Positions 29,561-30,532 of a DNA stretch of 30,532 nucleotides are shown here, in pieces. The first letter of the stretch is position 1. Every line of letters starts with the position of its first letter. A program made the position numbers and the translations under genes. Source of the DNA: Neolentinus lepideus HHB14362 ss-1 (lineage: Eukaryota > Basidiomycota > Agaricomycetes > Gloeophyllales > Gloeophyllaceae); the NCBI GenBank assembly GCA_001632425.1, contig KV425600.1, positions 192,505-223,036 on the forward strand. The letters are read 5' to 3'. The notes beneath the pieces are model-generated. The model worked only from the letters and a program-made list of their open reading frames with translations, was not told where the DNA came from and did not search any database.

Positions 29561-30532
29561 CCCAAAACCAAAGAGAAGACCGCGTCGTGAACGAAGAGCC
29601 GAAACTGATAGAATCGGTGGGGTTATCATGTTCCTCTGCATGCTCGCTTCCTGTGTCCTTTGTTGTATCCCATATCTCGCTGTATCTATATGATCGCTTT
29701 GCGCAGCGTCATTCCGCGTCCTTTGTCAATCAATAGGGTGCACGTGGTGTGCGTCCTGTGCTTAGAGATGATTCAGGAATTGTAGAGTGGCACGGTACTT
29801 TCCCGTATAGAATCGGGTAGACATCGATACAACCGGCGAATACTCTCTAATCGCTCGCACCTTTACGCTCGTCTTCACCACAGTTAACAACTGCCACTCG
29901 CACTGTTCCCAGTCATGGTTGTGCAGTTTCGTACCCATTATGTAGTCATCAGTCATTATAATAGATACATATACATACTATCATTGACGCTAAATCCCGG
30001 AGATTCACGAGCCAACGGTACTTTACATCAGTAGTTTGTCCCCGCCGTCAGAGAGTCCAGAGGAATCTACATATTCAAGGTGCATACAGCCAGTAGGATA
30101 TCGTCCTTTCCACTCTTCCATCTTCACCAGCATGCAGTGGGTCAGCGTCAGCCACCGCGGGTACACTCATGCCACCATCCCTGTGTCATACAACTGCAGC
30201 TCTCTTTGTGCGGTCACGGGGTGCTGACGATTACTAAGATATTCTGTGCTTGAAATGAAATGGCATGAGTGGAAGAACCGGGATGTTAATTATAATATCA
30301 CTGTGCACACCAGGCCGGCTTAAATTAGACAGGTAATCGATCGTTTTTGTACTTTCAGCCGGTAAGTGGTCGAATAAGGTCGAAACAGGTTTCGACTGAA
30401 AACCGGTTGAAATTATGATCTGGGCACTTAGTGCGATAAACGGTCGAAATTTGTCTGTTGATGCAGCACGGCTATCGTGGGAATGCCAGTATCGGACTTA
30501 AGAAATGGATGCGCTCAGACGCGCTCTTGTTC
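29561..30532. other. Intergenic region at the window's right edge
   Basis: The first part should be the 3' UTR of the TPR gene. Short frames at 29762-29956 (minus) and 30036-30227 (plus) show no recognisable domain. A small imperfect inverted repeat lies at 30353-30416. I see no gene, but one could begin beyond the window edge. Confidence 0.45.
30353..30416. repeat. Imperfect inverted repeat with a perfect 8-bp hairpin core
   Basis: GTCGAAACAGGTTTCGAC at 30379-30396 is an 8-bp perfect inverted pair with a 2-nt loop. Outside it, TTTCAGCCGGT on the left and ACCGGTTGAAA on the right extend the symmetry with a gap. GGTCGAA also recurs directly at 30368, 30378 and 30445. It may be the remnant of a small element or a protein-binding palindrome. 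Confidence 0.5.

Noticed and set aside
1..30532. CRISPR array, tRNA, rRNA, biosynthetic or defence gene cluster
   Set aside because: No regularly spaced repeat-spacer pattern, no tRNA B-box or cloverleaf and no rRNA core was found. The neighbouring genes belong to unrelated processes, so no new multi-gene system is claimed.

Overview
The window looks like nuclear DNA of a filamentous basidiomycete (Agaricomycete, plausibly a wood-decay polypore). Its genes are split by many introns of about 49-71 nt with GTRNGT-like donors. Intergenic gaps are short, the gene families are typical of mushrooms, and the mobile DNA includes a LINE with an RNase H domain and several MITE-like elements. The genus cannot be fixed from the sequence alone. 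I predict nine protein-coding genes. Eight need splicing of two to twelve exons in non-obvious frames, and I rebuilt each so that the frame stays open across every junction.

Bases 1 to about 6160 are one minus-strand non-LTR retrotransposon: reverse transcriptase, then RNase H, then a zinc-finger and C-terminal tail. It is truncated at its 5' end and broken by two later insertions. A 1116-bp TG...CA element with a CCGG target duplication lies at 272-1387. A 1156-bp inverted-repeat element in a TA duplication lies at 2845-4000. Removing either insertion and one copy of its target duplication restores the LINE frame exactly, which dates both insertions after the LINE. One in-frame TGA and one probable frameshift are the other lesions seen.

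Bases 7197-14822 are gene-dense. They hold a 12-exon seven-transmembrane receptor-like gene (+), a 10-exon SsuA/THI5/NMT1-like substrate-binding-fold gene (+) whose first intron is GC-AG, a conserved F-box-like gene (-), and the transcription elongation factor IWS1/SPN1 (+). The F-box-like gene and IWS1 share a 302-bp divergent promoter.

Bases 14823-18821 carry no gene I can support but are rich in repeats. The clearest is a 331-bp MITE (16099-16429) with perfect 25-bp inverted ends and TA duplications. It is built from degenerate direct subrepeats and split by a 100-bp palindromic mini-element. A relative of that mini-element sits inside the insertion at 2845-4000.

Bases 18822-22438 hold a 2-oxoglutarate/Fe(II) dioxygenase of the isopenicillin-N-synthase type (-) diverging from an NCS1-family nucleobase or vitamin permease (+). 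After a 2.45-kb gene-poor gap come a Ser-rich, largely disordered protein of unknown function (24893-26558, +), a pyrimidine-rich stretch, a small complex I-like membrane subunit (-), and a TPR co-chaperone-like protein (+). The last two share a 262-bp divergent promoter. The genes look like ordinary unlinked housekeeping and accessory functions, not a cluster. I see no CRISPR array, rRNA or tRNA.
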